Positions 48,764-60,310 of a DNA stretch of 64,000 nucleotides are shown here, piece after piece. The notes under the pieces were generated by a model that saw only the letters and a list, made by a program, of their open reading frames with translations, did no database searches and was not told the DNA's origin. Source of the DNA: Macrotrachela quadricornifera (Eukaryota; Rotifera; Eurotatoria; Philodinida; Philodinidae); the NCBI GenBank assembly GCA_022393335.1, contig JAJEKB010021351.1, positions 474,865 to 538,864 on the forward strand. The letters run 5' to 3'. The number at the start of each line of letters is the position of its first letter. Positions within the stretch are counted from its first letter, which is position 1. Both the position numbers and the translations under genes were made by a program.

Positions 48764-49239
48764 TTTGTTTGCTCTACCTTTCTCTTGTTATGGAATACAT
48801 ACTTTTCTCTTATAATTAGAAAAAGCGTTATTTGTGATGTTTTTTATTAACAGATAGCAATGGATAAGTTTGACTTTGTGGCGAGGGTTGAGGATGGTGG
48901 ATGTAAGTTTCTACCCCCGTATATTTCAACACTTCTTTCAGATCGTGTTCCACAAACTACTAGAAAGTCATAATAAAAGTAACTGCGCCATTACTTTTGT
49001 ATCATCCCAAGTATTTTTATGATTTTTAATAATCTTATAGTGTTTTGTATTTTTCTCTAAATATTTTTCAATAATTGATCAATATATAATTAATATGATA
49101 AATAAAAAAATTTAACTGGTTTCTATAGAATTGACATAACTTTTTATTTGTCAGTTTATTCTAATGAGAGTAATGCATTCTCACTAAAGATTCATCAAAA
49201 AATATTTTAAAATAATAAAAAATGTGAAATTGTTAATAG
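48764..49239. other. intergenic, no gene seen
   Basis: Between the LamG relic and the first readable exon of the GH63-like gene. Earlier exons of that gene are not recognisable here. Confidence 0.4.
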
Positions 49240-51608
49240 GTACATGCATTCTAATGGTCAAATAATGGCTTATGAGATGAATATGGATGATGTTAATCCA
49301 CTAGTACTTGCTTGGCTAGGATGGCGTATATATAAAATGTCAGCTACTTCAGTTGAAGAGCGAGATCAAGATTTTTTGGTGAGTATTTTTCTCAAATTAC
49401 TTGTCAATTTTACCCGGTGGGTCAATCGAAAAGATCCAACTAACAAAAATTTATTCAGTGATGGATTTATGGGTTTGTATAATATTGGAATTTTTGATCG
49501 AAATGAAGAATTACCTGAAGGTACAACAATGCATCAATCAGATGGAACATTATGGATAGCTTTTTTTGCTGTTGTTATGCTTGCAATGGCTCTTGAACTA
49601 GCTGGTGGAAAAGGTGGACAACCAGTTAATGAGGCTTATCAAGATATGTCTTCAAAGTTTCTCGAACATTTTATCGATATTGTTAATACTATTAATAGTT
49701 TTAGTCGAGCAAAAAATGGATGTAAGTCATTTTATTTAATCAATCTTTGTCATTTATTTTAAAACGCCTTTGAATTATAAAAGATTTTCAGGAAATTTTT
49801 TTATTTACAAAAAACTTTAAAAATGGAATAAAATGAGTTTATTTCAATATATGTGATTGATTAGATAAAAAGTAATACATTTTTCGTAGAATACTTTTTC
49901 ATAAATTAGAAAAATAAAAAAAAGTTGAGAATATTAAATATTTCAATAACTAATTAGCAGATAGGAATAAATTATGGCAAACTTCATATGAATTTTTTCT
50001 CTTCAAGTAAAATATATACTTATCATATTTAAACTCATGATGATACATTCTCGAATTTTTTAGTGTTTAATTCATTATAAAAATATTCTTATGAATTTTT
50101 TATATTGATTTTCTATTTGAAATATTAGTATGGAATGATGAAGATGGATTTTATTATGATCAAGTGAAAAATTTAAAAGGTAAAGAACAAGGGCGTAAAC
50201 AACACGAATCGATTCATCTTCGAATTTTTAAACGAGATACATGAGACGAAGAATTTTACATTGTATTTTTATTCAAATTCTATCTCAAAATAAGATCATA
50301 TGTTGACTAAAAACTAAGTTAAGCCATGTGCCATGATGGAACTCTAACTGATCGAATCGAATTTATTCAAAACAGCAACCTATATCATTTTCGTAGTGAC
50401 GAAATAATCATTATACTTTTCTCAGCGACACAAGTTTTTAGATGATATTTTATTCTAAAAAATCTATGCGCAGAACGATGGAGAGATAAAAATCCTGTCA
50501 GCTTGTAGCTTAGGAAAAACTTATTCGTGAAGACATTTGTATTGTCGTCTCATGTATCTCTTTGAAAAATTTGAAGATGAGCCGATTTGTGTTCTTATAC
50601 GGTGGCGTGCTTTATTTTCCTATTTAATTATTGATATATATGTATTTTTTTTGGTTCGTTCTTTCGTTGGTTTAATTCCTCTTTTGACAGTTTCATTAAT
50701 TGAATCAAAGCGAATGGATATGCTTCCTGGATTTAAGAAACGATTCGAATATTTTCTTCAACATCACAACAATGGTCCTCGTCAACACTTAGTCAAAAAG
50801 GATTCGACCAAAGATGAAAATGAATCAGCTTATTTATTGACAATCGCAGGTGAAGATCAGCTTCGACGAATACTCAAATATCTTCTTGATGAAAATGAAT
50901 TTCTTTCTGATTATAGAATACGATCACTCGCAAAATTTCATGAAAAACATCCATTTAAATTTCGTCTTGATGGAAAAGAAGAAGAAATATGTTATGCACC
51001 AGCTGGATCTTTCTGTGGAATGTTTGGCGGAAATTTTAATTGGCGTGATCCCATATGGTTATGTATCAATTATTTGATTGTCGAGTCACTTGAACGGTTT
51101 GTCTAGATTTTCTTACTATTTATTTAGAATATTTCGACTTTGATTTTATATTTTTTTAGTGGAAAAGTTTCCTACTACTTATATTAAACTGATATTACAT
51201 TATTAGTTATACTTGTTTTTAATTTCAATTCATACAAACAAAAAATGAAATAGATCCAATAAATGTTTGTATAGATATCATCGATTTTATGGTAAGTCGT
51301 GGAAGATTGAATGTCCTACTGGAAGTGGTCAAATGATGACATTACTTGAAGTTTCTCGTGAAATAACTCGATGATTAACCAAACTTTTTATACGCGATGA
51401 AAATGGAAGAAGAGCATGTCATGGAGATGATCTTCGTTTTCAAAAAGATCCATATTGGCGTGATTTACTTCTTTTTCATGAATATTTTCATGCAGACAAT
51501 GGTCAAGGATTAGGTGCAAATCATCAAACTGGTTGGACAGCTTTAATTATTCGACATATTCAAGATATGGCTCAATTAAGAGAAGAAAAACATAAAAAAG
51601 ATGAATGA
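49240..51608 (+). pseudogene. GH63-like glycoside hydrolase, 3' part, interrupted
   Basis: Exon pieces: 49240-49731 (YMHSNGQIMAYEMNMDDVNP, GLYNIGIFDRNEELPEGTT, QSDGTLWIAFFAV, ending at donor GTAAGT), 50129 to about 50225 (LWNDEDGFYYDQVKNLKG), about 50660-51096 (VRSFVGLIPLLTV, LPGFKKRFEYFLQHH, LLDENEFLSDYRIRSLAKFH, SFCGMFGGNFNWRDPIWLCI) and 51275-51608 (YHRFYGKSWKIECPTGSG, FQKDPYWRDLLLFHEYFH, GLGANHQTGWTALI). This is the C-terminal half of a bacterial-type GH63-like (MGH1-like) glycosidase, which trims glucose/mannose-type glycans. The N-terminal half is missing upstream. An in-frame TGA (51372-51374) replaces a sense codon, and a MITE-like insert splits the gene at 50224-50572. Probably a pseudogene of a horizontally acquired gene. 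Confidence 0.8.
50224..50572. mobile_element. MITE-like insertion within the GH63-like gene
   Basis: The left end reads TTTTTAAACGAGATACATGA followed by GACGA. The right end (complement) reads TTTTTCAAAGAGATACATGA followed by GACGA. About 30 bases pair with few mismatches. It lies between the exon parts HESIHLRI and VRSFVGLIP, and no splice sites around it restore the frame. Confidence 0.6.
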
Positions 51609-53011
51609 ATAAATATTGATATTTATATATATAATTTTGTTTAAATTTTGGTATGTATTCGCGCATTTTTCTACTAGCTTTCATAGATAAACAAGCAGTA
51701 GTATTTCCCTTAACTGTTTTTGTTTTATAAATTTGAATAAAGGTTAGCAGAATTTCAAACATAGTGTATTTTTACTATATGATATATATTAAAAAAGATT
51801 TTTTTTTCTTATTTAATCTAATTACACAAGTAAATCATATGATATCCTATAACTGGTTCCAGATTATTATTATCAAAGCAGATGTTACAATACTATATCA
51901 TATCTGTTAAATCGTATGAAAATAATAGTATACCTCACGTCCGTTAGCTATAAATTAAACTTCTACATTGTATAGAACAACGTGCAGTTTAATTTTTGAT
52001 TGATAATATGAAAAAAAAAGATAATCAAATTACGGAAATTATATTGTTATAATATTAATTCGCTTAATAGGATTTTATATTATCATATTATATAAGTTCA
52101 AAAATTCGTTTCACAAAAAAACAGTGAAAATACTCGTTCTATTATCCAACATTTTGTTATTTTCATAAAAAATTCTATAAGATACAAGTCAAAATCTGCC
52201 ATCCCACAAACTTTGATCAAAGTTATATATTCTGAAAGATTGTTTTTCAGCACTGTTAGCACTGATTCTAAGTTTATTATTTAAGTATCACTATGGAGTA
52301 CGTACAGGAAAGATAAAAAGGAGAACGAAGGAGAGCTATCATATATATCAAGAAGAAGAGAATAAATCAAAGATACATTTGTACATATATATATAGATGA
52401 GCGAGCACAAGATAAAAGGAAAACACCAATGTAGCGTATAGGAATAAGACATAGTTGATATATCATTGTTTATATGAGAAAGTACCAGCATGCGATGAAC
52501 TTCATATATAGGATTAATCCATAATGCCATATAGTGTTAGTATCATCGAAGTTAGCCTTGATAACTCTGAAACAGTCCATTATTACAACATTTCATACCA
52601 GAGACCATCATGAGCGTCCTGTGTTGTTCCATGCTTATGCGCGAGATATCATGAAACGCTCATGACGGTTTCTGTTTCATATAATAGGTACTGGCCTTTG
52701 CAAGAAAGTTTGTGAATCAGTACTTGAAAGACTTCAACGACGCATTGATGCTGATAGACATCAAGTTGAACATTTCAAGTAGTTTATTGTAAAACTTTGA
52801 TTTATGTGCATTAGTATAATGTCCTTAATAAAATATGCTTTTTTTCTTGATATTCTCTAATCTTAGAAACGAAAGCTATCAACGAAATACTATGTATGCA
52901 TTTATTCGACCCTCAAAAAAGACTAGATTTTTTTATATCAATTCATTAGAATTTTTCAAAGCAGTCTTGATTAGCACTGTTCGTGTGAAAGCAAAATTCT
53001 AAGTCAGCCTC
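51609..53011. other. intergenic; one short hairpin
   Basis: No gene is seen. At 52601-52680 CCATCATGAGCGT pairs with ACGCTCATGACGG across about 45 bases, a small palindrome. Otherwise AT-rich. Confidence 0.4.
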
Positions 53012-53204
53012 TACTAAACCCCTCCCCGCAATAGAAGGCCCTCCCGTATTAAAAGGCCCTCTCTAAATAGAAGGCCCCTCTGGAGCAAAAATCTAGGAAA
53101 AATGCCCTACAGGGGTAGGGGGATTTTTCCGCAAAAAAAGTGCGATGTGCGAAACCATAATAGAAGGCCCCGGGCCTTTTATTGCAGGGGGGGGGGGTTT
53201 ACTA
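53012..53204. mobile_element. GC-rich MITE with internal GAAGGCCC repeats
   Basis: The left end TACTAAACCCCTCCCCGCAA, then TAGAAGGCCC, pairs with the right end, whose complement reads TAGTAAACCCCCC...TGCAATAAAAGGCCC. Inside, AATAGAAGGCCC or AAAAGGCCC recurs about five times. The GC content stands out strongly from the surrounding DNA. Non-coding. Confidence 0.75.
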
Positions 53205-54940
53205 CAAAAATATCAGCTCATTTGTTTCAACTCAGATGGATATATTCATAGTTCTTATTGGAGCACTACTTAGGGGACACTTTGTACTGCTATATGTGTA
53301 CGATTTTCCATATAGACTTATATGATCGTTTACGATATTAACCTAAGCTCTGATGCGATCATACAAAAATCTGTGACTCAGCATACTGTGTGATATTTCG
53401 ATGCCGAGATCTATCGGAAAAACGATAAGGAAACAGAAGTGTTCTCAGGAGAGTCATAACAGTCGCCTAGCACGATCTCAGCCAAATGAAGGAGCTATAC
53501 GCATATCAATTTAAAATAGAGTAGAAAACTAGGAATCCCTATGTCGAAATCCTACCGATAAACCTCGCGTTCTATATGTTAAAAGCCCTAAAATCGAATC
53601 AGGTCTGATCGAGCGCGTATTTTTAGCAGATACTCCTGGATATGTATTCTAACTATGGTAGTAGCGCCAACTCATAAGACCTTTTCTAGACTATTTTGTA
53701 TGGCACCCAAAAACCTAAGATCTCGAGGCGAAAATTTGGTTTTCGATATTTGTGTTAGACCTTGAAGAAAAACTAAGGTGGTATTTGGAATCAGTACATC
53801 AAACTACATCCAATGACATGTAACTCAACATATTTTTCAAAAAAAATTTCCTTTGGAAAAAAAAGGCTGAGATCTTCCCCAGCTTTTTTGTCACAAAAAA
53901 ATATTTTGTTTTAAAGGACCTTTTATTTTTCTTAACAACGGGTTTCTGAGTGGTATACTGTCATTTCTAGTCAAATGAAAGCCATTTCTAAAGAAAAAAG
54001 GCGAATGTCCGTCTGCCTTTGTGAAAGCTCCCCACTGTGGGATAGGCCACATCCAATTAATGAAAATTTTTGATATTTCGTAGCAAAAATATCAAGTTTT
54101 CCATTGATTTTGCACGTTCTTTTTACGAAATTTTTTTACGAAACCTCTTTTTGCTTGAAAAAACTTACACCTATTCCAACCATGGACCTTCCATGCGGCC
54201 ACTGTTGAAAGTTTACAGTTTATATAGTTTTATTAGAAGAAAATCCGAAAAAAGCACATTTCGCTCTCGACGACACCAATAATCGACTGAAATTGTATGG
54301 TTTTGAGTTTACAAAGACAATAATATGTTGTTCATTACTGTTATCGAGATTTGATGCTGTTTTCAACAAAGAAAAACAAGAATAAAATTTCATTTTGTAT
54401 ATTTTATTATACCTAAAAGCTAAAAAAAACTTCAGAAAATAAGATAAAAAAAAGCAAAAATATGTGATGATAAGGCAAGCGCGTTAAACATAAAAAAAAG
54501 AAAGAAAAAACTGTGAGAATATAAGAGTAAAAGCTAACTACTAGATAATGTCTGATGATATTGATGGCACTGTTGAGATGTTGCGATAGATTCAAACTTG
54601 TGCCACTTGTCCTATAAAAAGAAAAAATATTGAACCAAATCGCAAATATACGATATTGTAAACGATAAACTCAAACAACAATATACGAATGATCCAATAA
54701 GCCATCACCCAAACACACATTAATACAAAATATTTCACTTACTTTAACTTTTAACTATTTATATTCATATATTCTTCGGACTTTGAAGAAACCATAATGA
54801 ACTTGTGTCTATATCGAAATATAATACGCTAAATGAAAAATCGAAACAAACAGTCTCTTCATATATTATACCTAATCCGAAGTGAAAACTACCACTCCAA
54901 TATGTAATCGATAACCACGCCACACACGAAAATTCAAACA
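53205..54940. other. intergenic, no gene seen
   Basis: Includes a normal-GC stretch (53215-53800) without coding signal. Open frames at 54070-54282 (+) and 54413-54595 (-) have no recognisable features. Confidence 0.4.
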
Positions 54941-54942
54941 AG

Positions 54943-57560
54943 GAACATTCTTTTGAAATATTTCAACTAATTCGACGCAAAGAAAACAAGTACATTGCAT
55001 CATCAAAGAACACATGACAATTGAATAATTGATACTAACATTCTCTTAAAATATTTCACCCAATTGGAAGAAAACACATCAAGTGCACTATATGATCAAA
55101 CAACACATGGCAAATGGGCAATTCATACCAACATTCTTTTAAAATATTTCACCCGATTTGAAACAAATACATCAAGTGCATTGTATGATCAAAGAAGACA
55201 AGACAAATGAATAATTCATACCAACATTCTCTTCCAATATTTCATTCGATTCGAAGCAAAGACATCAGGTGCATTATATCATCGATAAATGCAGATCACT
55301 CGAATAAACCAAACAAAAGTTTAAAGCTAATATTTTGCTTAATTTGGGTAAAGGCTTTAGGTCGATCTTTTGACTGAAGAATACATGACAAATGAATACT
55401 TCATATTAATATTCTCTCTAAATATTTCATCAATTGAAAGCAAAGACATCAAATAAACTATATGCTCTCAAGAGACATGATAAATGAATAATTCATACCA
55501 ACATTCTCTTCAAATATTTCACTCAACTCAACGCTAAGAGAACAAGTGTATTGTATAATCGAACAACACCTGACAAATCAATAATTCATACGAACATTTT
55601 CTTTAACTATTTCACCTAATTCAAAGCAAAGACATCAAATGCATCATATGATCGAAGAACACATACCAAATCTATAATCGAAACAAAGATTTCGAGGCAA
55701 TATTTTGTTTCATTCGATCCAAAGACATTATCTGCAATATATGATCGATGAATCCATGATAAATGAATAAATCATAGCAACATTCTCTTCAAATATCACA
55801 GTCAATTCCAAGTGAAAACATCCAGTCCATTATATGATCGGCGAACATATGATAAATGAATAATTCATAAAATCATTCTCTACAAATATTTCACCGAATT
55901 CGAAGCAAAAACATTAAGTGCATTATACGATCAACGAACACATGACAAATTAGTAATTCATACCAACATTCTGTCTAAATATCTCACTCAATCTGAAGTA
56001 AACACATCACGTGTATTATACGATCGAAGAATACATGACAAATGATTAATTCATACGAACATTTTCTTCAAATATTTCATTCATTTCGAGCGAATGATTG
56101 CAAATGCATTAGATCATAGAGGTGTAAACGGGAAAAGTATTTTTGAAACAAACAACCTATCTTAATATAGTGTTTATGTAAGAGCAAACTTCGGAAACTG
56201 CTACTTCAATCGAGAGTTACTGAACAACCGAATCATTTATACAAACCTACTTTGCAATTAGCTCGTTCTCTTCCAACAAATGATTACAAGCGCAATATAT
56301 GACCAAAGAACACATGGTAAATGAATAATTCATAGGAATATTCTTTTCAAATATTTCAAATAATTCGACACAAACAGAACAAGTGCATTACTTTTTGGAA
56401 GAACACATGTCAAATGAATAATTCATAGCAACATTCTCTTCAAATATTTCACCAATTCCGAAGCAAAGACATTAAGTGTATTATATGATCAAACAACACA
56501 TGACAAATGAACAATTTATACCAACATTCTCTTCACATATTTCACTCAATTTAACGCAAAGAGAAAAAGTGCATTACTTGATGGAAGAACACATGACAAA
56601 TGAATAAGTCATAGCAACATTTTCTTCAAATATTTCACCAAATCCAAAGCAAAGACATTAACTGCATTATATGATTAAACAACACATGACAAATAAAAAA
56701 TTAGTATGAGCATTCTCTTCAAATATTTCACCCAAGTTAACACAAAGAGAACAAGTGCATTATCTGATCGAAAAGCACATGACAAATCAATAATCGAAAC
56801 AAAGATTTCGAGGCAATATTTTGCTTTATTCAATGCAAAGACATTATCTGCAATATATGATCGACGAACCCATAATAAATGAATAAATCATAGCAATATT
56901 TTCTTCATATATTTCACCCAACTCAATGCTAATAGAACAAGTGCATTGCATGATCGAACAACACATGACAGATTAATAATTCATACGAACATTTTCTTTA
57001 ATTATTTCACCTAATTCGAAGTAAAGACATCAAATGCACCATATGATCGAAGAATACATTATACATGAATAATTAATACGAACATTCTCTTCAAATATTT
57101 CATACATTTTGAAGCAAGGATATCGAGTATATTCTATGATCATAGAACACATGACATATGAAGGATTCATAGGAACATTCTCTTCAAATATTTCACATAA
57201 TTCGAAGCAAAGACATCAAATGCATCATATAATCAAAGAACACATCACAAATGATTAATTCATACCAACATTCTCTTAAAATGTTTCACTTAATTCGAAA
57301 CAAAGACATGAAATGTATTATTTGATTAAAGAACACATGATAAATGAATATTTCATAGCAACATTTTCTTAAAATATTTCACCCAATCTGAAGTAAAGAC
57401 ATCAAGCCCATTATATGATCTTTGAACGCAGAGAAGCCGAATAATCCAAACAAAGGTTTCAAGCGAACATCTCGATCAGTTCGAAGAAAGGCCTCAAGTG
57501 GATTATATAATCGAAGAACATATGACAAATGAATAATTTTTATCAACATTCTCTGCAGAT
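54943..57560. repeat. tandem array, about 28 diverged units of about 93 bp
   Basis: The unit is roughly CATTCTCTTCAAATATTTCA, then a CxAATTCGAAGCAAAGACAT block, then CAAGTGCATTATATGATCGA, AGAACACATGACAAATGAAT and AATTCATACCAA. Spacing measured between successive ACATTCTCTT blocks is 93 bases at 56431, 56524, 56617 and 56710. Units differ by many substitutions and small deletions, so the array is old. A few units are replaced by a variant with AATAATCGAAACAAAGATTT or AAACAAAGGTTTCAAG (55287-55373, 55673-55760, 56790-56880, 57417-57480). The - strand reading keeps a TGA in most units, so it is not coding. Confidence 0.9.
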
Positions 57561-57629
57561 ATTTTAGTGAATGTGAGTAAGAGTTCAGTTTGGAAACATA
57601 ATTAAAGATGATGAGAGAAATGAACAATA

Positions 57630-57881
57630 CTAAAGATATGTTCTAATATCTTGCTTATTTGTATTTATTTGATCAGAGTTTTCATGATGAATGTGATCGA
57701 GGGAAAAGGAACTTTGGGTATCTTTGCCGAGCCGGTCTTGAATATATTTTACGATATTGAATCGTCGGACGTTTTCAAGGCTAATATCTTCAAAACTGTC
57801 CTGGACTGTACGTGTTTCGCACCACATTACCAACAATGCGAAAATAACAATGAAACATACGACCTTTTTGATGCTATACAT
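57630..57881 (-). CDS. small secreted peptide precursor, neuropeptide-like
   Basis: An 83-residue product. A strong signal peptide is visible (MYSIKKVVCFIVIFALLVMW, cleavage probably near residues 20-25). The rest is polar and lacks Cys. A dibasic RR (39-40) precedes FNIVKYIQDRL and then GK (52-53), which is a typical amidation-plus-cleavage signal. A segment of about 25-28 residues ending in Leu-amide could also be released directly after the signal peptide. The carboxy part (LDHIHHENSDQ) looks like a spacer. ATG 57881 is the only in-frame start. The gene ends 70 bases from the 93-bp tandem array. The antisense open frame 57651-57896 is judged a shadow. No close family is recognised; a remote likeness to secretin/PACAP-type amidated peptides is only a suggestion. 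Confidence 0.6.
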   Translation of the reverse strand: MYSIKKVVCFIVIFALLVMWCETRTVQDSFEDISLENVRRFNIVKYIQDRLGKDTQSSFSLDHIHHENSDQINTNKQDIRTYL

Positions 57882-58552
57882 GTTCAGTTTCTTTAGTGAA
57901 GATTGGAAGGTAATAGTTATTTGATTTAGAGTAAACGTATATTTGTAATTTTACGTTGGGGTATCCGCATTTATATATTTACTGATCGAGATGGAGACAG
58001 AGGAAGGTAGAAAAAAAAGCTTCCGAGAGAAAAAACGATATGTGTATTAGTAATACAATACAAAGGATAGTGGTTGACTAGAGAGATACCGAAAAAAATA
58101 CTGTACAATTAGTTACTAAAGCAAAAAAATACTATTTCTTTTTTCTCTTGCCTAAAATATATGCTCGCTCGTGAGCACAGGTGTGCTTGCTCAGGCGTAT
58201 TATTATGGAAGAGAAAGAATATTATGCATAAAAGCATAAACGTTTTTTTCCCTCATATCTATACTGTCTCGTCAAAAAAATAAAAATAATATTCAAGATA
58301 AGCAAGCTCGTATATTTGAAATCTACAATGATCCATTATCCAGCATCATGATTTGGATGCCGTGGAGGGAACAAAATTAAATGTAAAGAATCGCACAATT
58401 TTTCGGCAGATTCCGACCGGTACCGGTGTATTTTCTTTTATTTATCTATTGATTATACAAAATATCTGAAGAAACACTGGAAATAGAAGAGAGTGACTAT
58501 ATTTTATTTTCAAATCAAATTGTATTTATTCATCGATTGTCACTCTTTTGAC
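57882..58552. other. upstream region of the peptide gene; no other gene seen
   Basis: It should hold the promoter of the - strand peptide gene. A GC-rich palindromic patch GCTCGCTCGTGAGCACAGGT lies near 58163. Nothing further is supported. Confidence 0.4.
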
Positions 58553-58722
58553 TAAGGTCCGGTGGGACCGGGTTTTTTTCTCCCGATCCCGATCTTGTCC
58601 CACTTGAACGAAACCCGTCCCGATCCCGTCCCGTCGGGACAAAAGTCGGGATTTTGATCCCGGTCCCGACAGGATCGGGTTCGGGAAAAAATTAGGGATC
58701 GGGGTAGCCCCGCCGGACCCTA
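58553..58722. repeat. GC-rich MITE-like island (CCCGATCCCG-rich)
   Basis: The ends TAAGGTCCGGTGGGACCGGG and (complement) TAGGGTCCGGCGGGGCTACC are inverted. The interior is built of CCCGATCCCG, GTCCCGTCGGGAC and their complements, able to fold on itself. It contrasts sharply with the AT-rich surroundings. A looser relative lies at 25997-26075. Confidence 0.65.
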
Positions 58723-59520
58723 CTTTTGACTTTTAGGAACGAACATTGTTACCGATCTACTCATACATTCAGTCTCCTTTCAACGCAGTTTTTATCAACA
58801 AGGATATTTTTCCAACATTTCGTATTCATATTCTTTTTTGTGTAGTTAATTTTTCTCAACATCAATAAACGTATATACCACTAAAAATTGTCGATTGTCT
58901 CAAAGGAAATATCTGAAAAATATGAAAAAAGATGAAAAGGGTTCATTATTTCAAAACGAATATTTTAGCAATAAATTTTTTATATCGGAAACTATATATT
59001 TATTGATTCGTATATTCATACAAAATTTGATCATGCAGTGTCATAGCGACAGTTACACGAGAATATATAGCGTTTATTGTATTCTTTTTTTGTCACATGT
59101 TCACGAAGTTACGTATTGAATAATTATTGCTTGTTTTAATAGAGTTATTGCACTAGTAGCCACAAGTCGCGGCCTAACCGCACAGGATCGGTACCATATA
59201 AACATGATATTATTAGCTATAACTCATACGCTCTCATATCACCACGGAGCGTTATATCTGGACGTTAACTTGTTATGTTACCTTGTTACGCTACCTTGGG
59301 ACGTTATCTTGTTATGTTACCTTGGAATGCTATATTGAGACGTTACCTTGTTACATTACCATCTTACATTACTTAAGGATAATGGATGTCTAGGAACTTC
59401 AGTTCCGTTGCTTTTTTCACAAGATAATCAACCCACAATGTACTTAAAGAAAAATAGTAGAAGATAGAAGACAAATCCTGGAGAAAAGATTAAGAATATG
59501 TTGTTCACCTTTTTCTTCGA
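58723..59520. other. no gene; short tandem TTACCTTGTTA repeats
   Basis: 59262-59370 holds about 2.5 imperfect units of roughly 39 bases (ACGTTAACTTGTTATGTTAC, then CTTG...). The rest is AT-rich without a supported gene. Confidence 0.5.
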
Positions 59521-59530
59521 TTTATGAATC

Positions 59531-59875
59531 ATTTTTAGAAATGTAATGGAGCCAAAATTCATCATCATTGTATAAAGTTGTCGATGCTTAGTGATAATGC
59601 TCTAATATCACTCCTATTGCCTGCTAACCGTGCTGCAGCCAATGAAATCAGTCGAAATGAAACTGTTTATAATATTTTACCTGACGATTTACCTAATATT
59701 TATATCAATTATGACTATCGTAATAAAATGAATTCTTTAGGATTATTTGTTGCTATTCTACCGATGTGAAGTCATCTATTAGGTATTTGTGTATATTTAA
59801 ATCATATGGGTAACCGTTTACGTCCTGTTTTATTAAATATGTTGATTGGTAATGCCACCGGTATATAATGTTAAT
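59531..59875 (+). pseudogene. fragment of an unrecognised gene, broken
   Basis: After an acceptor-like TTTTTAG (about 59538) the frame reads CNGAKIHHHCIKLSMLSDNA, LISLLLPANRAAANEISRNE, LPDDLPNIYINYDYRNKMNS and LGLFVAILPM. It then has TGA and continues in the same frame with SHLLGICVYLNHMGNRLRPV and LLNMLIGNATG. Amino-acid usage is protein-like and includes two hydrophobic stretches, but I cannot name the family. It runs straight into the dispersed repeat at about 59890, so it is truncated. Confidence 0.4.
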
Positions 59876-59889
59876 TTTCTGATATTCTC

Positions 59890-60310
59890 AGGCGCATCAA
59901 TCCCAGAGTCGGATCCGATCGGATTCAGGTAATTGAAACCGACGAAATCCTACACTACAGTAGTATAATGATGTTTGCTCAAAATTTGACGACGCAGCAT
60001 AAAATACAAAAGTCAATGGTATAGCTATCTCAATTTCTTCATGACCATTTGTTCGTCTAGCACAAGTAAATACAGCATTTTTAGTGAAGACATCAAGTCG
60101 CATAAAAAGGTAACCTAATTACTCGTATCAGCACGATTCCATACACTCGTAAAATCACCGCAAGTACACTATATGTTATCCAGTTAATAATAGTATCTGT
60201 AGCGGACAATTTCGATTTATGACACATTCTTTGTGAGCATTGTCGTATGTTAATAGAACGGATGAACCTTTCTCTATCGTTCAGCTAGCTCTCAGCAATT
60301 TTTTATATAT
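59890..60310. repeat. dispersed repeat, copy 2 (first copy at 25428)
   Basis: Same order of blocks as 25428-25820: GTCGGATCCGATCGGATTCA, ATCCTACACTACAGTAGTAT, ATAGCTATCTCAATTTCTTC, CATGACCATTTGTT, AATAGTATCTGTAGCGGACA and CTTTCTCTATCGTTCAG. The - strand frame 59897-60103 (68 codons, from ATG) is open here but full of stops in copy 1, so either this copy keeps an ancestral coding end or the frame is chance. Confidence 0.65.

Noticed and set aside
54943..57560. Possible CRISPR-like array (regular 93-bp spacing)
   Set aside because: The whole unit is repeated with drift; there are no constant short repeats with unique spacers, and the genome is eukaryotic.
57379..57627. 82-codon open frame on the - strand at the array edge
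   Set aside because: It is mostly tandem-array sequence, whose other units contain stops in the same frame.
57651..57896. Open frame on the + strand opposite the peptide precursor
   Set aside because: The - strand product has a clear signal peptide and processing sites; the + strand frame has none and is taken as a shadow.
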